From: Sitta carolinensis
Taxonomy: Eukaryota > Chordata > Aves > Passeriformes > Sittidae
Direction: 5' to 3'
Length of the DNA stretch: 64,000 nucleotides
Assembly (NCBI GenBank): GCA_032173965.1
Contig: JAVUNC010000004.1
Span: forward strand, 3,946,001-4,010,000
Below the pieces are notes generated by a model. It searched no databases and was not told where the DNA came from. It saw only the letters and a program-made list of their open reading frames with translations. A program made the position numbers and the translations under genes. This document shows, piece after piece, positions 22,181 to 34,837 of this stretch (positions within the stretch are counted from its first letter, which is position 1; every line of letters starts with the position of its first letter).

Positions 22181-22789
22181 CATCTGGTCATTCCTTCCCA
22201 AAGCTGTACATGAGCAAGACTTGCCAGGGATTTAATACAGGGGTTTTTGACATTTTTTCCTTGAACAGAAATTCCTAAATGGTCTCTCTGATTGGCAGTG
22301 CCACACAGAAAGTCTGCATTGTGGTTGTGACACAATTCTGTCATCGCCATTCCTCTTTCCCAAAGGGAAGAGCAGAAGTACAGGGCCATTGTGAGGACAC
22401 TTGAAAATCTCTGTGTTCGACCGTGCCAAAGATTCTCCAGGTAGGAACCACAGAAAAGTAGAAATTTCTCAAAAAAGGGAACATTTTAATACATTCACAT
22501 TTTTTATTTAAAGAGCCATTTCTGTGTAAATGGAAATCTGGTTTGTATTGATGGTCACTTACTGGGTATTGTCCCACTGAGAGTACTGGGAGTGGGGCTG
22601 CAGTGATCCTTCTGCTCTGCTTTTGGCTTCAGCAGGAACAGGTAAAGTCAAAACTCTCAGCTTCAAGCTGGAGAGTAGAAAAATAAAAATCAGCTTGAAG
22701 AGTGCATCTGTACTTCTTAGATATTTTTTTCTGTCTGAATCACTGGGTTTTTATTCCATAAAGAGTATGTAGATTACATGTAAATGTTA

Positions 22790-23010
22790 TGTAAATTGGG
22801 TCCATAGTCCATTAAAGCGCAATATTATAATCACTAATACCCTATAGGCATGGACAGATCAACCAACCAAGTTTTATTTGATCTTTGTCAGAAGCACTGA
22901 ACCCTTTTATGCAATATTTTGTGTACACGCCTTTATTGTGAAGATCATAATTTCAAAATGTGCCCATTTGGGACAAATAGTTGTTGATGTGCATTGCAGC
23001 AAAGTTCAGC
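22790..23010. other. Candidate conserved noncoding element
   Basis: This repeat-free block retains CpGs (TTAAAGCGCAATATTATAA near 22812, GTACACGCC near 22924) and has words such as ATAATCACTAATACC. It has no coding potential. The call rests on composition only. Confidence 0.3.
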
Positions 23011-23219
23011 AAAAATATTACTACCAAAACTATGATTTATAGACTGATCAAAATGAAGGAATTCTGCCTTCCATGGAGAAATTTCATCCAAAGTGATCAT
23101 CTAATCAGCAGACTTGAACAGCCTCAAATTGGATACACCACTTCCCTTCAACACCCGCTACTTCCACCATCCAAATGAAAAGAAAACAAAGGTATACAAA
23201 AGAGGACTGGAGGGCTGTT

Positions 23220-23465
23220 TGGCCCTTGCCTTGGAAAAATATATTCCTTACTAATTGGCACTACACTATTAATAAATATTCACTGGTTTACACAGCCCTC
23301 CTGTTTACTTAATGAAATGGTAGTTGAGGGGTTAATGGGTTAATTGTGGAAAGGAGATGAATCTCCAAACGTATCAAAATCTGATAAGTGTTTTAGCCTA
23401 ATTAATAATTTACATGTTAACATTTCTGCCACATGCACTTTGGGAATATAAATAATAAAAAGCAA
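23220..23465. other. Candidate conserved noncoding element
   Basis: This is an AT-rich block with many TAAT cores: TACTAATTGG near 23249, GGGGTTAATGGGTTAATTG near 23328, and CCTAATTAATAATTTAC with TAATTA at 23399-23404. No simple-sequence decay is visible. Enhancer-like function is inferred, not shown. Confidence 0.3.
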
Positions 23466-23600
23466 AAACTAGGTAAACTCACAGCAAATTGAAGGCACCA
23501 GGTCAAAAAGAATGTGAAACTTTGTGTATTGCAATGTCCTTCCTAAGGTCTTTACAGAATTGTACTTGTAATAGTCAATGATGTGTGCAAGGTGGAAAAC

Positions 23601-23740
23601 CATGGAATCACAGGATGGGTTGGGTTGGAAAGGACTTGAAATCAGCCTGTTTCAAGCCCCTGCCATGGGCAGAGACACCTTCCACTACTCCAGGTTGCTC
23701 TGAGCCCTCTCCAACCTGGCCTTGGACACTCCCAGGAATA
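23601..23740 (-). mobile_element. CR1 LINE 3' fragment, antisense
   Basis: The plus strand reads CATGGAATCACAGGATGGG, TTGGGTTGGAAAGGACTTG, GCCCCTGCCATGGGCAGAG, ACACCTTCCACTACTCCAG and CCAACCTGGCCTTGGACAC, and fades after CCCAGGAATAGGGAAG. It is about 140 bases long and severely 5'-truncated. Confidence 0.94.
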
Positions 23741-23872
23741 GGGAAGTTTGTAACCTTGTCTTGGATACATGTTCAAAAGTGATGAGCAATCAGATCTCCA
23801 TCAGTAGGAGTTATGCTAAATACTGAGCAGAATACACAATATTTCTGTAATTAAGTCTGGAATATTAATATT

Positions 23873-23888
23873 GTCTTAATATTAAGAC
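23873..23888. repeat. Perfect 16-base palindrome
   Basis: GTCTTAATATTAAGAC is its own reverse complement. The surrounding 23860-23905 region holds further AATATT and AATATTAA words, so it is probably a product of local AT-rich sequence evolution. Confidence 0.9.
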
Positions 23889-25849
23889 CCAAGCTCATAA
23901 TATTAAAGTTCCAGGCTCTGTGAGCAGGAATTGTTGAGCTGCATTCTTGATATATGACAATTATATGTGAACGAGAAATCAGACACACAAGATTAGAAGT
24001 CTGGGGTGTCAGGAAAAAGTGACATGATTGAATTAGAAAGGCACTACTACCTCAGCCAATGCAAACCTCATCTTAAGCACAATGTAGATGAATCTCTCTT
24101 CTGCAGCATGAAGCCGTGCTGGATTTTCATTCTGTTTCATATTAGGCACTGCATAATAAAATTCTTCTATAAAATTTACTCACATTTGTGCAAGTAGACC
24201 CACATTTTTAATTCGCATTTGAAAATAATTAACCCTTAACCAATGTGACAAAGTTTCTGGAATATATATTTAGAATCTTTAATTGTGACTGAAATAACCA
24301 TGTCTTTGTGATGGAAGCAGCAATCTCTCCATATTCCCTGAAACAATGAGATGGGATATGGGAGGCACAAAAAATATAAAGAGTTGGGTGTTGACAGTTA
24401 AAAATTTTGGAGATATAAGTTCTTTCAAAAAAGAACAAAAAAGTGTGGATTTATATTGAGAGATAAGAAAAGCTTTTGTCTTAAAATCCTCCTATTTCAA
24501 GGACTTCATCACATTTGTTGTGAAGCATCTTCTTGGTTAAGGAATTATCAGGAATTCTGCTTGTTTGAATGATGAGAGGACAGAAGATGCATTTCACTAT
24601 CCTTAAACCATCCCTGACACCACCAGATGAATGTCAGGACTAGTCAGGAGAAAAAGAAATGATAGGAATTCCTCTGCCTCCTTGAGCAACTTACTCTATT
24701 GGAAATGACATTTACCCCTCATGAATGGGTCCTGTACAGAGGCTTTTGTACCACAGACGTGACACAAACTTCTTTGGAACTCTCCAGAAGGGCATGTGCA
24801 CCAGAGTGGATTTCATCTTCCAAAAATGCTCCCATAATTTTGCTTCAGTAAAGCAACAGAGGTGCTCAACTAAAAGGATTTCTATAATATCAGTAACAAA
24901 TACTCCGAGTGAGAAAAATACCTCTATACATCTACAACTTCCAGACTTATTCATCCCAGCATATGATGGGATCGACTTTGGAACTTCCTAAACTGACATT
25001 ACACAGATTTTCTGATTAAAATAATACACCTGAATTTTGCGTTAGTAATGGTGAAACAAATTTTAAAGTAGTTACAATCCTTGACATGCAGGGCATTTCC
25101 AACACCACTTAATGAATGCATTAATTTTATCTCATCTTTGTCTGCATCCTGCTTCTTCTGCCTGTCTATTCATCTAAATATCTATTAATCTTCAAACCAA
25201 ATATGAAGTACAGCTGAAAACACAAAGCTCTCATTGAGGGTTTGAAGAACCTAAGTGTTCTCCTAATACTAACATTCCTCTTTCACACAATTTATAAAAC
25301 TTTCCTTCCTTTTCTTTAGACTTTGATTATGTGCCCTTGTCAGGACATGTGAGGTCACTGACGTTGTCAAAGATGATCTTTGTCAGTTATCGAAATGAGA
25401 ACTAATTTGACCTAATCTAAGCTGACGGACAAAATAGTTCATTGGTAAAACAAACCAGTTCCAGAAACTGGTGTTAAAAAAGAGTACAGGAGCAAAAATG
25501 TGGATTTACTCTCTCAGTTCAGGTTTTGAAAACTAGACTTTTAATAGGGCTTAGCAAAATGCATCCACCTAGATACTGGCGAGAAGAATGTGTGATATAC
25601 TTCTTTCACTGTATTTACACTTTATTCGTGGCTTGTTCTTTTACAATGTTATACCGTTAATTTAATTGCAAGAAAATTATCTCTATGATTAGTGATATCA
25701 TTGTAGAACCCATGGGATGCTGACATTGTGACCAGGGAATTATTCTAAAAAAATCTATATCCCAGCAAATTTTGTTCTACCAGGATAGAATATTACTGCT
25801 GGGTGGAACACATAAATTAGGAATTCTTGATCCTTATTGTGTCAGGAAT

Positions 25850-25890
25850 TTAAAAAAAAAAAAACAAAAAAAAACAAACAAACAAAAAAA
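25850..25890. repeat. A-rich (AAAC)n tract
   Basis: A13 is followed by CAAAAAAAAAC, repeated CAAA units and a final A-run. It is low-complexity sequence. Confidence 0.92.
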
Positions 25891-26059
25891 ATTATTTTCT
25901 TTAAAGAGATAAGGCTGGTTGACTTCTTCAGGTGCTAAACTTTCCTGAGCAGAGGTCTGTGCCCTCTGCACCCAGTCCCAGCTCTCCTGCTCTGTGAGTA
26001 AACTAGAGATGAACTTCGATGCTTGTGGGATTAAGGCCAGGGAAGACAGGCAGTGCAAG

Positions 26060-26470
26060 GAAGATTAATGGGAGTCTGCATGCCATTAAAATTAATCACT
26101 AAAAATTAGAGATCCCCTATCTCCTGCTGCCCCTTGAATGTTGTTGATATGACAGTGTCATAACTGATCTATCCAGCTCGTGTTTATCTCTCAAAAGATA
26201 AATTGAGATATTCCATTTCTGTGCAGTCCCAGCATGATCTGAACCCAGCAGATTTCACATAAGTGAACACATTCCTTCTCTAAGCCTATGACTTATGAAA
26301 AGGAAAGGAAAAAATCAAAGATAAAATAATATTAAACACTAGACCCTAATATTTAGCAAGCGACTGCCTTTCCCAAGGATCCTATAAAGCTTTCTGAAAG
26401 TGACATCTCTTAAGCATTCGCTTCACCCACCAGTGAAAGGCAGTCACCTAAGGCTGCTTAGACTGCTCTG
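26060..26470. other. Candidate conserved noncoding block
   Basis: This repeat-free block begins with AAGATTAATGGG, CATTAAAATTAATCAC and TAAAAATTAGAG, and carries retained CpGs near 26177, 26361 and 26420. There is no plausible reading frame. The regulatory call rests on composition only. Confidence 0.3.
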
Positions 26471-29400
26471 AACATTTTCCTTTAAACAGCTTTGAATGGA
26501 AATTGGCTCTTTGTTCAGAGCGAGAATGTTTATGGAAAATATTCATCTCATTGAATAATAATAAAAAAATGTTGTTTTCCACTGTCAAAACAAGCTTGTG
26601 TTGTTGTTTTTGCTTTGCTTCGGTTTGTTTTCTGTCTCAAAACAGACAACTCTTGAGAGTACTTTTAGAGGTAAAAATGCTTTTAAAAATTTTACAGGAA
26701 TAAAGAAGGATTCTTCTTTGTTAATTTCTGAAACCCTCGTGTTAATTACTGATACCAGGCCTTCATGCTTTAATTTGATAGATAAACTAAGATGCACCCA
26801 TGCATGAGGACTATTTAAGAACCTGAAACACCGAATATATTTCCCAACCCTATTATGGAAGTCACAGGAACTTCAAGTGTTCAGGATTAAATTCAATAAT
26901 TGAGCAAAATTCAACAATTCAATAATTAAAATAATTCAATGACTGAAAAGTATTGAAAAGTGAGAGAATTATGCAAAGTTTAAAGTCAGAAAAATGTGGA
27001 CTGGCCACAAAATTAGGGCTGGTCAAGCAATGAATGTTTGGAGGTTTGCTGATATGTGTATAAAGGAAAATGTGTGAGGAAAATAATATATTACGAAAAA
27101 AAAAACAAAATGTGCCCTTTACATTGAGTTGAACAAACTGAACTGTTTTGTTTAAATAAAGAAACTACAATTTCACTTCTGACAAATTATATTAATTTTA
27201 AATTTTTTAAATTATTTACATATAATTTTGAATTGAAGAGTCTTCTAAGATAGAAAAAAAAATTATGGTAATATATTTTTAGTTTATCGATTTTACACAC
27301 TTTCATATGTGCATCATCCCAAAAAATAAAACTATGAGAAATTTCATTATTCTCTGATAGTATTAAGGTTTATCTAAGAAGCTTTGATTCAAAACTCTTC
27401 AAAGATCCAATTCAGAAAATCCTGGGAATTATTACATCATAAATATATTATAACATGTATAATCCATTATTATACGTTTTATAGAGACAGATCTTCCAAA
27501 GACTCTTTGATGGGTTAACAAAAAATTACTTACCTTCCCTCAGAACTTAAACTAATACTGAGGTTTCTTTAAAGTGTTGTTTTTCTGGCACCATGGCCCA
27601 AATCAAAACAGGTGAGGAAAGTAGCCTTAATGTTAAAATCCATCCAGTTTGTTTTCTGGGAACAAGAGCAGTTTCAGGAGCTCCTGTGTATGAAGAGAAG
27701 ACATTTTTCTGTTCTAATGTTTCAGTGACTGATAATAAAGACGAGGGGATGGCCTCTGATATTGGAAAAGAGAGATTAGGGCAGGTGAAAAAGACATATC
27801 AATGCATTCCCCTTTTCTTGATTCATGACACACAGCACAAAAATCTGCCTGTTTTCCCAATGTGTCTGAATTTCTATGGATATATTTACAGTTTTATGTG
27901 ACATGGCTTCTTCTGCAGGCAGCTCCTGTATTATGCATCAGATCCATTCTCTGTACTGTTTTATGGTGTGTAATTTTCCCTTACAGTATGAGTCCAATTG
28001 CAACAGTGATATATTTAATAAAAAATTAGATACACTTCTACTGCCTTGCTTTTCTTTATGTTTTTTTCCCTTCATCCATGACACTGACTACATCAAGTCA
28101 GTGTTTAAAAAATAATTACTCAAATCTCTGCTGAATGAGTAAGGTACTCTGCATGTTATATGTTCTATCTTGGCCATGAATGATGAAGATGTTTTGTAAA
28201 GAGCTAATGCCTGCCACGTTCCTGAGTTATGGTCACTAAAGAAGCTGAACATTCACCTGAGGGATAAAGCTATCCCTCACCTAATATATTTTCCAAAAGT
28301 GGAATCTGCTCATAATTTCTAGATGTCTGTAAACTCAAGAGTTGTTACTACTGCTCTAGTTTGGTTCAGGGTTTCTATCCAAACCCATGTTTTGTGAAAT
28401 CTCCTTCCCTCTCACCTCTTGAAATTAATGTACAGGTTAAAAGGTTAATCAAAAAAATAAGCCAGCAAAATACAAGCTCCATTTAACCCTATAAAACCAG
28501 TGCTTTCAAGTCACTTTTCCTTGGGGGAGGAGTGAAAATGGATACGTTTTGTCATGGTCTGAAGATCAAAACCCTTGGAATATTGGAGATCCAATCCTGG
28601 GAGTGCAGGTGCTGAAATGTGTTGTCTCACATGTACTGAACTCTGCTGCCAGCACCTTCTACCCACCACTGCCACTTTTTTCCACTGAGCATCCAGACTC
28701 AACTCACTGTGCAGTAAAACAGTCTTCAGGTTTACATATAATCAAATACATGTGCAAGACTAATGTGCAGTCTCAGAAGGGCTGTAATTTTTTGCTCAGC
28801 AAGAGCTGCCTTCTGTCTCATCATTGATCTGTGTTACTAATTCCATAACTTTTAATAAATTGCTCTCATGGGGCAAATCCCTCACATGTCTCCATATTCT
28901 AAGCCAGAGAGTGGATACCCACCAGAGTTAGCCTGGATAAAGAACTGGGACAGTTAGTCTGAGACACAAGAACTGGGCATGACCCAAACCAGCCTAATAA
29001 TTGGGCTTGTGTTGATGGTTGATTGCACCATGCAGTATCCAGAAGTTACTTACAATCTAAATTATCTCATGAATTTATGATTGATATTCTATGTCTTACA
29101 TTAAGCTGATAGCACACATTTATATTTAATATGTTGGAGGGGTTTTGTGCTCAACAGCAACAGCAGAACTTCTCAAGTAGGAAGTTATGGAGAGCTCTGA
29201 GGCAGGAACTGGAGAACTGATAGAGAAAAAATTAAGAAAGTCCCAAAGGACACAAGACCAGAAACCATGAGAGGTTCTCTAAAGCTAAGAAAGTAGCAGA
29301 GGCACAGAGCTGAAAGAAGCCTGATGTCTTTCCTAGGCTGGAGGATTTGGAATGTGTTACAGAACATGACAGCCTGCTCTTAAGTAGCATCATAACAATA

Positions 29401-31479
29401 GGAATGGCTGCCCAGGTGGGGTTGGGACCTGCATGAGCTGGGAATTCCGTGCAGTGATGATGTAGAGACATGAACGGATCATAATATGTTAATTGATATA
29501 CAGCTACATCCACCTTGAGAGGCAAAAAAGTGCTAATCTCTGAACATGGGAAAATGATCTTGCATGTTCCTGCTAAGATGGTAGTTCTGGTTTTGGCCCA
29601 TGCAATTGACCTTCTTCTAAACCATTCCATTTGGGAATCAACACAAAAAAGGGCCTTTTTCAGTGGGTACATGTATTTGATCATCTTTTGGAGGTTGAAA
29701 GAAACTAATAAATTATGTAGGTAAAAGGCAGCAAATGAACTCAAAGAACCGGCTGTGGCACTGGTTAACTCACATTTAACTTTGAATTAAAGCACCCAGT
29801 AAGTTTCATTGAGTCTCAGAGGAGCATGGACTGAGATCCAGAAAGGAGAAGAGATCTGATTTCATTGCCTGCTTTTTTCATCTTTTGTCTTTTAGAAAGT
29901 ACTTTTTCTATAGCATAAAGACACAGCTGTGCCCCAATAGGAATAAATTTTTAACTCCTTTAACAGCTGCTACCTGGATCACTGATCCTCAGAGTCAATG
30001 AGCTCAAATTTAACGCTTTACCTTCACTGTAGTGACCAGTGGGAATATTTCTGGGTTGCAGGAACTGATATCAAGGGAAAATTGCTTTATTCAGGTGTAA
30101 AATGTAAAGGAAGAGAAGGAAAGTTAGGCAACTGGTCCAAGTCATTAGTCTTAGACTATAAACCAAGGAGGAAGACAGGTACCTCCAGTGGTGATGCCTC
30201 TTCAGGCCTTCAGTTCCTGGTCCAGAAGCGTGAAGTCTCCATTGTCCCATTCTGTGGCTGTCAGCAGCTGTCCAAAGCCATTCAGGCAGGTGTTGATCAT
30301 ATATAAAGACCATAATTACTCTATTTATGTTTTTTTTTCCGTTTCCAAAAGTGGGATGACTGAATCACACTCTCTGGATTGATGAGTGGGCTATGTTTTG
30401 ACTATTCAAGGGTGCCAATAGAAGACAACCATGTAGGGAATCTTTTCAGCTCTCAGGAATATGAACTTGAGCAGAATCTGGGAAGCTGAAACCTATAAAA
30501 CATCTGGGATGATGAAATCATTTGAATTAGTCTGCTTTGCTTTTATCAAACTCTTCTGGTATGTCTGTAATGGATGGGAATAAAACTAGACATTGTGTTT
30601 AGATGGAGTCAGCACTTTTTGAAGTAAAATGAGCCAATCCATTTAAACAGATCAGAGGCAGACCAGTAAAGTCAGAGAAGTGGCAGACTTAACCTGGAGT
30701 TGAGTCCCATGCCTTCAGGAAAGGACTTCAGAAAACCCCTGCTGTGTAGGTTTGCTGTCAGGGGATTTAGCAAAGGTCAAGAAGACCAGCACAGATGTAT
30801 CTTCATTAAGGGGAAGAAGATCTGGGATTAAGAGGTCCATAGCAGGGTAAGATGCATTCCTTGTCACCCCATGGGACAGGGTTGCTCTTGTGGCAAGGGT
30901 TTCCCACACCCTGGCTCGTGTCTATAGGATGACTGCTCTGCCCTATTTATATGTTCTGTGCTCCTCCTGCTGCCTGAGGCTGTGGGACTGAGGGCCAGCT
31001 GGAATCCAGGGTGGCATTCCCTTCTCCATCCATGTGTGTGACTACATCTGTGCTGCTCCCCGGGAGCCAGTAGGGCAGGTGCTTTTCCCTGAATGATGCT
31101 GGCAAGTTGGGCATCGCTCCTCACTTGCACCACCTCTTCCTCTCTCAGAAACCGCCCCAACACCTCCAGACCACCTCTCAGCAGGACTCTGCTTTTCCCA
31201 GGAATGGAGACGAGGTGCTGTGCAGAGCTCATGCCCGGCAGGAGCTTGTAGCTGAAAGCCAACCCTTTGAACCACCAAACTGGAGCATGGGTTTGATCAA
31301 AAAGTGCTCTCCAGACACGGCAATTTGTGAGGCTATCAGAGCAGGGCTGTTTTCAGCTGCCTGTTGCTCTGTCGCACACGAGGCTTCCCCAGGTGCATCC
31401 CCCCCAGCCAAGGTGTGGGACCCTGCTGAATACCAGATCCCTTTGTTCAGATTATCGTGTTAGCTGAGCTGTCACGAGA
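26471..31479. other. 5.0 kb of unique noncoding DNA
   Basis: I find no CR1, LTR or RNA gene. At 26886-26955 the word TTCAATAATT recurs in a small local repeat. A 170-codon minus frame (29232-29744) starts at TTG and has no recognised domain. At 30860-31470 the DNA is more GC-rich, with overlapping frames on both strands (132 codons minus, TTG start; 118 codons plus). Their overlap suggests open frames caused by composition. Confidence 0.45.
26886..26955. repeat. AATTCAA-type local repeats
   Basis: The words ATTCAATAATT, ATTCAACAATT, TTCAATAATTAAAA and AATTCAATGACTG succeed each other over 70 bases, followed by two TGAAAAG units. This looks like local slippage, not a dispersed repeat. Confidence 0.6.
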
Positions 31480-31740
31480 GTTACCCCTACATGTGCAGAG
31501 CACAGAGATTAATCCAATTAAACCTCCACTGACTTTTCCACATTCCTTGTGGTGCATCCCGTGTCTCTTCCCAGGTAGGCGTTAGAGCGTGGGGAAAGTT
31601 AATCAAAGGGTGATTTGGGCATGGAAACCCATCAGAAAGCGTGACATAATGAGAGGAGAGAAAGAGGGAGTGATTAGCTAAGCTTTAACCCACCATGAGT
31701 GCCCTGATCCTTGACCTTTTGGTGTCAGTTTTAATTGTAA
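31480..31740. other. Candidate conserved noncoding element
   Basis: This repeat-free block has GATTAATCCAATTAAACC near 31508, retained CpGs near 31581-31592 and 31640, AAGTTAATCAAAGG near 31597 and GATTAGCTAAGC near 31671. It ends at an A-run (about 31754-31769). No frame looks coding. Enhancer-like function is inferred. Confidence 0.33.
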
Positions 31741-33167
31741 GGGTGGACTTTAAGAAAAAAAAAAAAAAAGTCAAAAGGTATAAGTATTGCACTCCCTGAC
31801 CCTGAGTTTACAAATAACACAGGTTTCAAATATTTTTTCTGACATCTGAAGGAGGCCACTAAAGAATTTGTATGATTTATACAATAAAAGCTAATATGAA
31901 TAACAACTTTAGTGACCAAAAAAAAAAAAAATGTATCTGGGAATTAAAACTAACAAATATGCTCAGATTGAAATTTATGTAGTCACATAATGACACAGAT
32001 GGTAAATTTTACTGATATATATTTTTCCCTGGTGTAAAACACACAGTGGCAATCCAGCATGACAGATTGTATCCTAGGCTAAATCTGTGTCAGACACACA
32101 GTAATCAGAAGATGCTATCATATAATTTGCACTGGGGCCAGCCTCAATCTTGTAAATGTTCGTTGTTCAGCTGCACTGAGTTGTTTTGCAACTGGGTTTC
32201 CCTTCTGTAAAATAATTCTTGTAGTTTTTTGTTTGTTTGGTTTTTTTTTTTCCAAGCAATGGTATCCTTAATATTTAGCTATCAATATTATCGTTGTTGT
32301 TATGTAACACATAATAATATTACTTATTATTAATACTACTGATGCCATGCAGTGGATGACTTCAGCCTGTTCTGCAACCATATCTGAGGTTAAATACAAA
32401 GATTTAAGTCACCACTGAATGTGCAGTGCTAGATATGAGATTAATTTCTGCTAGTTCAGCCATTTAAGCTAAATTAGACTCTCTAATTAGGCTCCTGTTA
32501 TTGAAAAGGTAAAAGAAATATTTCTCCGGAGACTTTTTACCTTATCGCTTTCAGAAATTTATTTTAGGATGGGCAAACAACCTTGTGAGAGTGTTCACCT
32601 CATCTCCAAAAGACTAACTCAAGTGAAATTCCTAAAATTTTAATTGCTAAAGTTAGAAAGCATTAATACCTTCTGCAGCAATTAATACCTTCTGTTTTCA
32701 TGCACTACTTGTACTTGTATCTGGATTTTATGGATATGTAGAAATTGGTATCTACAGTTGTCATTCTATAAAAACTTATATGTGGTTTTTAATTCATGTG
32801 GTGTTAATGGTCCTTCCAAAACTAAATTCTCTCAGTGGGTCTCAAAAAACCACAGAACTAGACATTTTCCCCACGGAATCTTCAAATATTGCATTCAAGT
32901 TTGCTATTTACCATTTCCTTTCCCTTTGTTTTAGGAGAAGCATGAGAAAAAAATGATGGTTATGGGATTTTCACACATATTTTGAGTCTTCAAAATATTT
33001 CTTTAAATGTCCAGGCATTTTCTTTCTGTAGTCTGTGTATGCTGAGCAAAGATTCAGAATATGCCATATACATACGGGTTTTTTTAAGAATTCCAGGGAT
33101 GGTCACTCCACTACTTCCATGGGCAGCTTGGTGAAATTTCATGGATTTATAGATATTTTGGAACATT
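31741..33167. other. Unique AT-rich DNA
   Basis: I see no gene. It has short poly-A and T-rich tracts (31754-31769, 31918-31931, 32226-32251). It also has a near-tandem duplication of ATTAATACCTTCTG at about 32662-32675 and 32681-32694. Confidence 0.5.
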
Positions 33168-33328
33168 GAATCATAGAATGGTTTGGATTGGAAGGGACCT
33201 TGAAGATCACCCAGTTTCCCCCCTGCCACAGTCAGGGACCCCTTCCACTACCCCAGGGTGCTCCAAGCCCCATCCAAGCTGGCCTTGGACACTGCCAGGG
33301 ATGGGACTCCACAATCTCTCTGGACAAA
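33168..33328 (-). mobile_element. CR1 LINE 3' fragment, antisense
   Basis: It starts at GAATCATAGAATGGTTTGG and continues GGAAGGGACCTTGAAGATC, CCCCTTCCACTACCCCAGG, GCTCCAAGCCCCATCCAAG and GGCCTTGGACACTGCCAGGG. The end is degraded (CCACAATCTCTCTGG) at about 33328. Confidence 0.93.
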
Positions 33329-34675
33329 ACTGACTCTTTTATTGCTCAAAGGCTGCTGCAAAGAGAGTTGTAAAATTAAAAGCCTGATTAAACACAGTGA
33401 GAAAATTAATGTGATTTGAGGAACTAGAAAAAAAGCCAAAGATTTTGCAGATGGACATGGTTTATTTACAAAGAGCTGAGGGCTCTGGGATTTAGTGGAA
33501 AATGCTACCCAAAATCCCTGGAGTGGGGTCTAGGTCATTTCAGACTGTAAACAACAACGAAATGCTTATCAATGATCATAATTAACTGTCAAATCAACTC
33601 ACCCAGGAATAGAGAGGACTGTGCATTGCTTAAAGTTCTTAAATCAGAACAATTTGCAGATTGAAAGGTACAGTGTAGTTCAGAAAAGTTATGAGCCAGG
33701 AATAAGAATAAAATTAAAACATCTTTAGGAAAGAGGATTGTAATTCGTCCTTAAAAATCTAAGAATATATGAAACTATTTATTTATTTATTTCCAGGACA
33801 CCATGGGGGAGGGGAAAGGTGAAGATATCAAAGAAATATTTGTGTTATGACTTAAAAATAGAGCTGTTTTTCCTGCTCATAGGTTTTGACTGAACTGATT
33901 TAATTCTGTACTTGTATATGATTGCCATAAATTAGCAGTGGGAAGTAGTAGCATTTATTATTAATAATAATAGTAAAATAATAATGATAACATATTTTGC
34001 TTCTAATAGCTATCTGTTCTGTACTCTTCTCTTCTCCTAATTTTCCTGTGAGCACAAGAGTTTCTTGGAACACCTGAATATTTTCATTTGGCTGTGTTTT
34101 AATGCTGTTTCTAGTCAAATATGACAAACCAAAGGACTCAAACCCTCCATTTCAAATGCTGCCCATTTTCCTATCATTCTCTTAAGCATCTTTTCAGTGG
34201 GAGGCAGTTTGCTTAAGGAAAGATTTCAATCCTAGTGTTTTAAATACTTGTGATATATATTTACATTTATAAGTACACTTCAAAAATGTTTTAAAACTGA
34301 TGCATATTTGGATGAATTTGTATGTGAGTGCAGAACTTTAATTTCTTAAAATTACTATTTCTTTTTATCTCTCTGTATATACATCAGATTTGGAAGACAA
34401 ACACAAGCAAGATCTCAAACCCTTGAAGCAATGTTAAACCTTGTGATTAGGGAGCCTGTTAAAGAGCAAGGCAGTTTAGCCAGAACCTTGAGAACCTGTG
34501 CTTACCTAGCCATGAAAATAGATGTGATTTTATTTAGGCTGATGGAGGATGTCTAAAAGAGTATTATTCTTTTTAAAGCCACAGGCTGATGAACACAACT
34601 TCCCACAGCATCTTTGTGGCTGTTCAGTCAAGCCCAACATATAGGAAAAGTTAAATCAATCCAAGTCCAGAATGA
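33329..34675. other. Unique AT-rich DNA with short microsatellites
   Basis: I see no gene. A (TTTA)4 tract lies at 33776-33793 and an ATA/ATT-rich tract at 33953-33990. Confidence 0.55.
33776..33793. repeat. (TTTA)n microsatellite
   Basis: Four TTTA units between ACTA and TTTCC. Confidence 0.88.
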
Positions 34676-34837
34676 TACCATCCCTGGAATTGTTCAAGGC
34701 CAGGCTGGATGGGGCTTGGAGCAACCTGGCCTAGTGGAAGGTGTCCCTGCCCATGGCAGAAGAGTTGGAAATAGATGAATTTTAAAGTCCTTTCCAACAA
34801 AAGTCATTATATGATTTTATGATTCCATGATTCCACA
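34676..34837 (+). mobile_element. CR1 LINE 3' fragment, sense
   Basis: It starts near ACCATCCCTGGAATTGTTC and continues AAGGCCAGGCTGGATGGGGC, TTGGAGCAACCTGGCC, AAGGTGTCCCTGCCCATGGC and AAAGTCCTTTCCAAC. The octamer tail (TTATGATTCCATGATTCC) ends at about 34837. Confidence 0.95.

Larger units (their letters stand above)
21347..22789. other. Unique noncoding DNA with a pyrimidine tract
   Basis: I see no gene. The simple repeats are listed separately. Several short frames on both strands at 22023-22577 overlap one another and none looks like a protein. Confidence 0.5.
23741..26059. other. 2.3 kb of unique AT-rich DNA
   Basis: I see no gene or dispersed repeat. The part at 24000-24235 looks conserved-like, being repeat-free with AATTCGCATTTG and TAATTAACCC words near 24210-24235. 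The two overlapping frames at 24712-24991 on opposite strands are unrecognised. The A-rich tract at 25850-25890 is listed separately. Confidence 0.45.

Noticed and set aside
29232..29744. 170-codon minus-strand open frame
   Set aside because: It opens at TTG, has no recognisable domain or plausible splice context, and runs through ordinary AT-rich DNA. Chance is the simplest explanation.
30864..31463. Overlapping 132-codon (minus) and 118-codon (plus) frames in a GC-richer patch
   Set aside because: Frames open on both strands at once indicate low stop density from composition. The minus frame starts at TTG and neither resembles a known protein.
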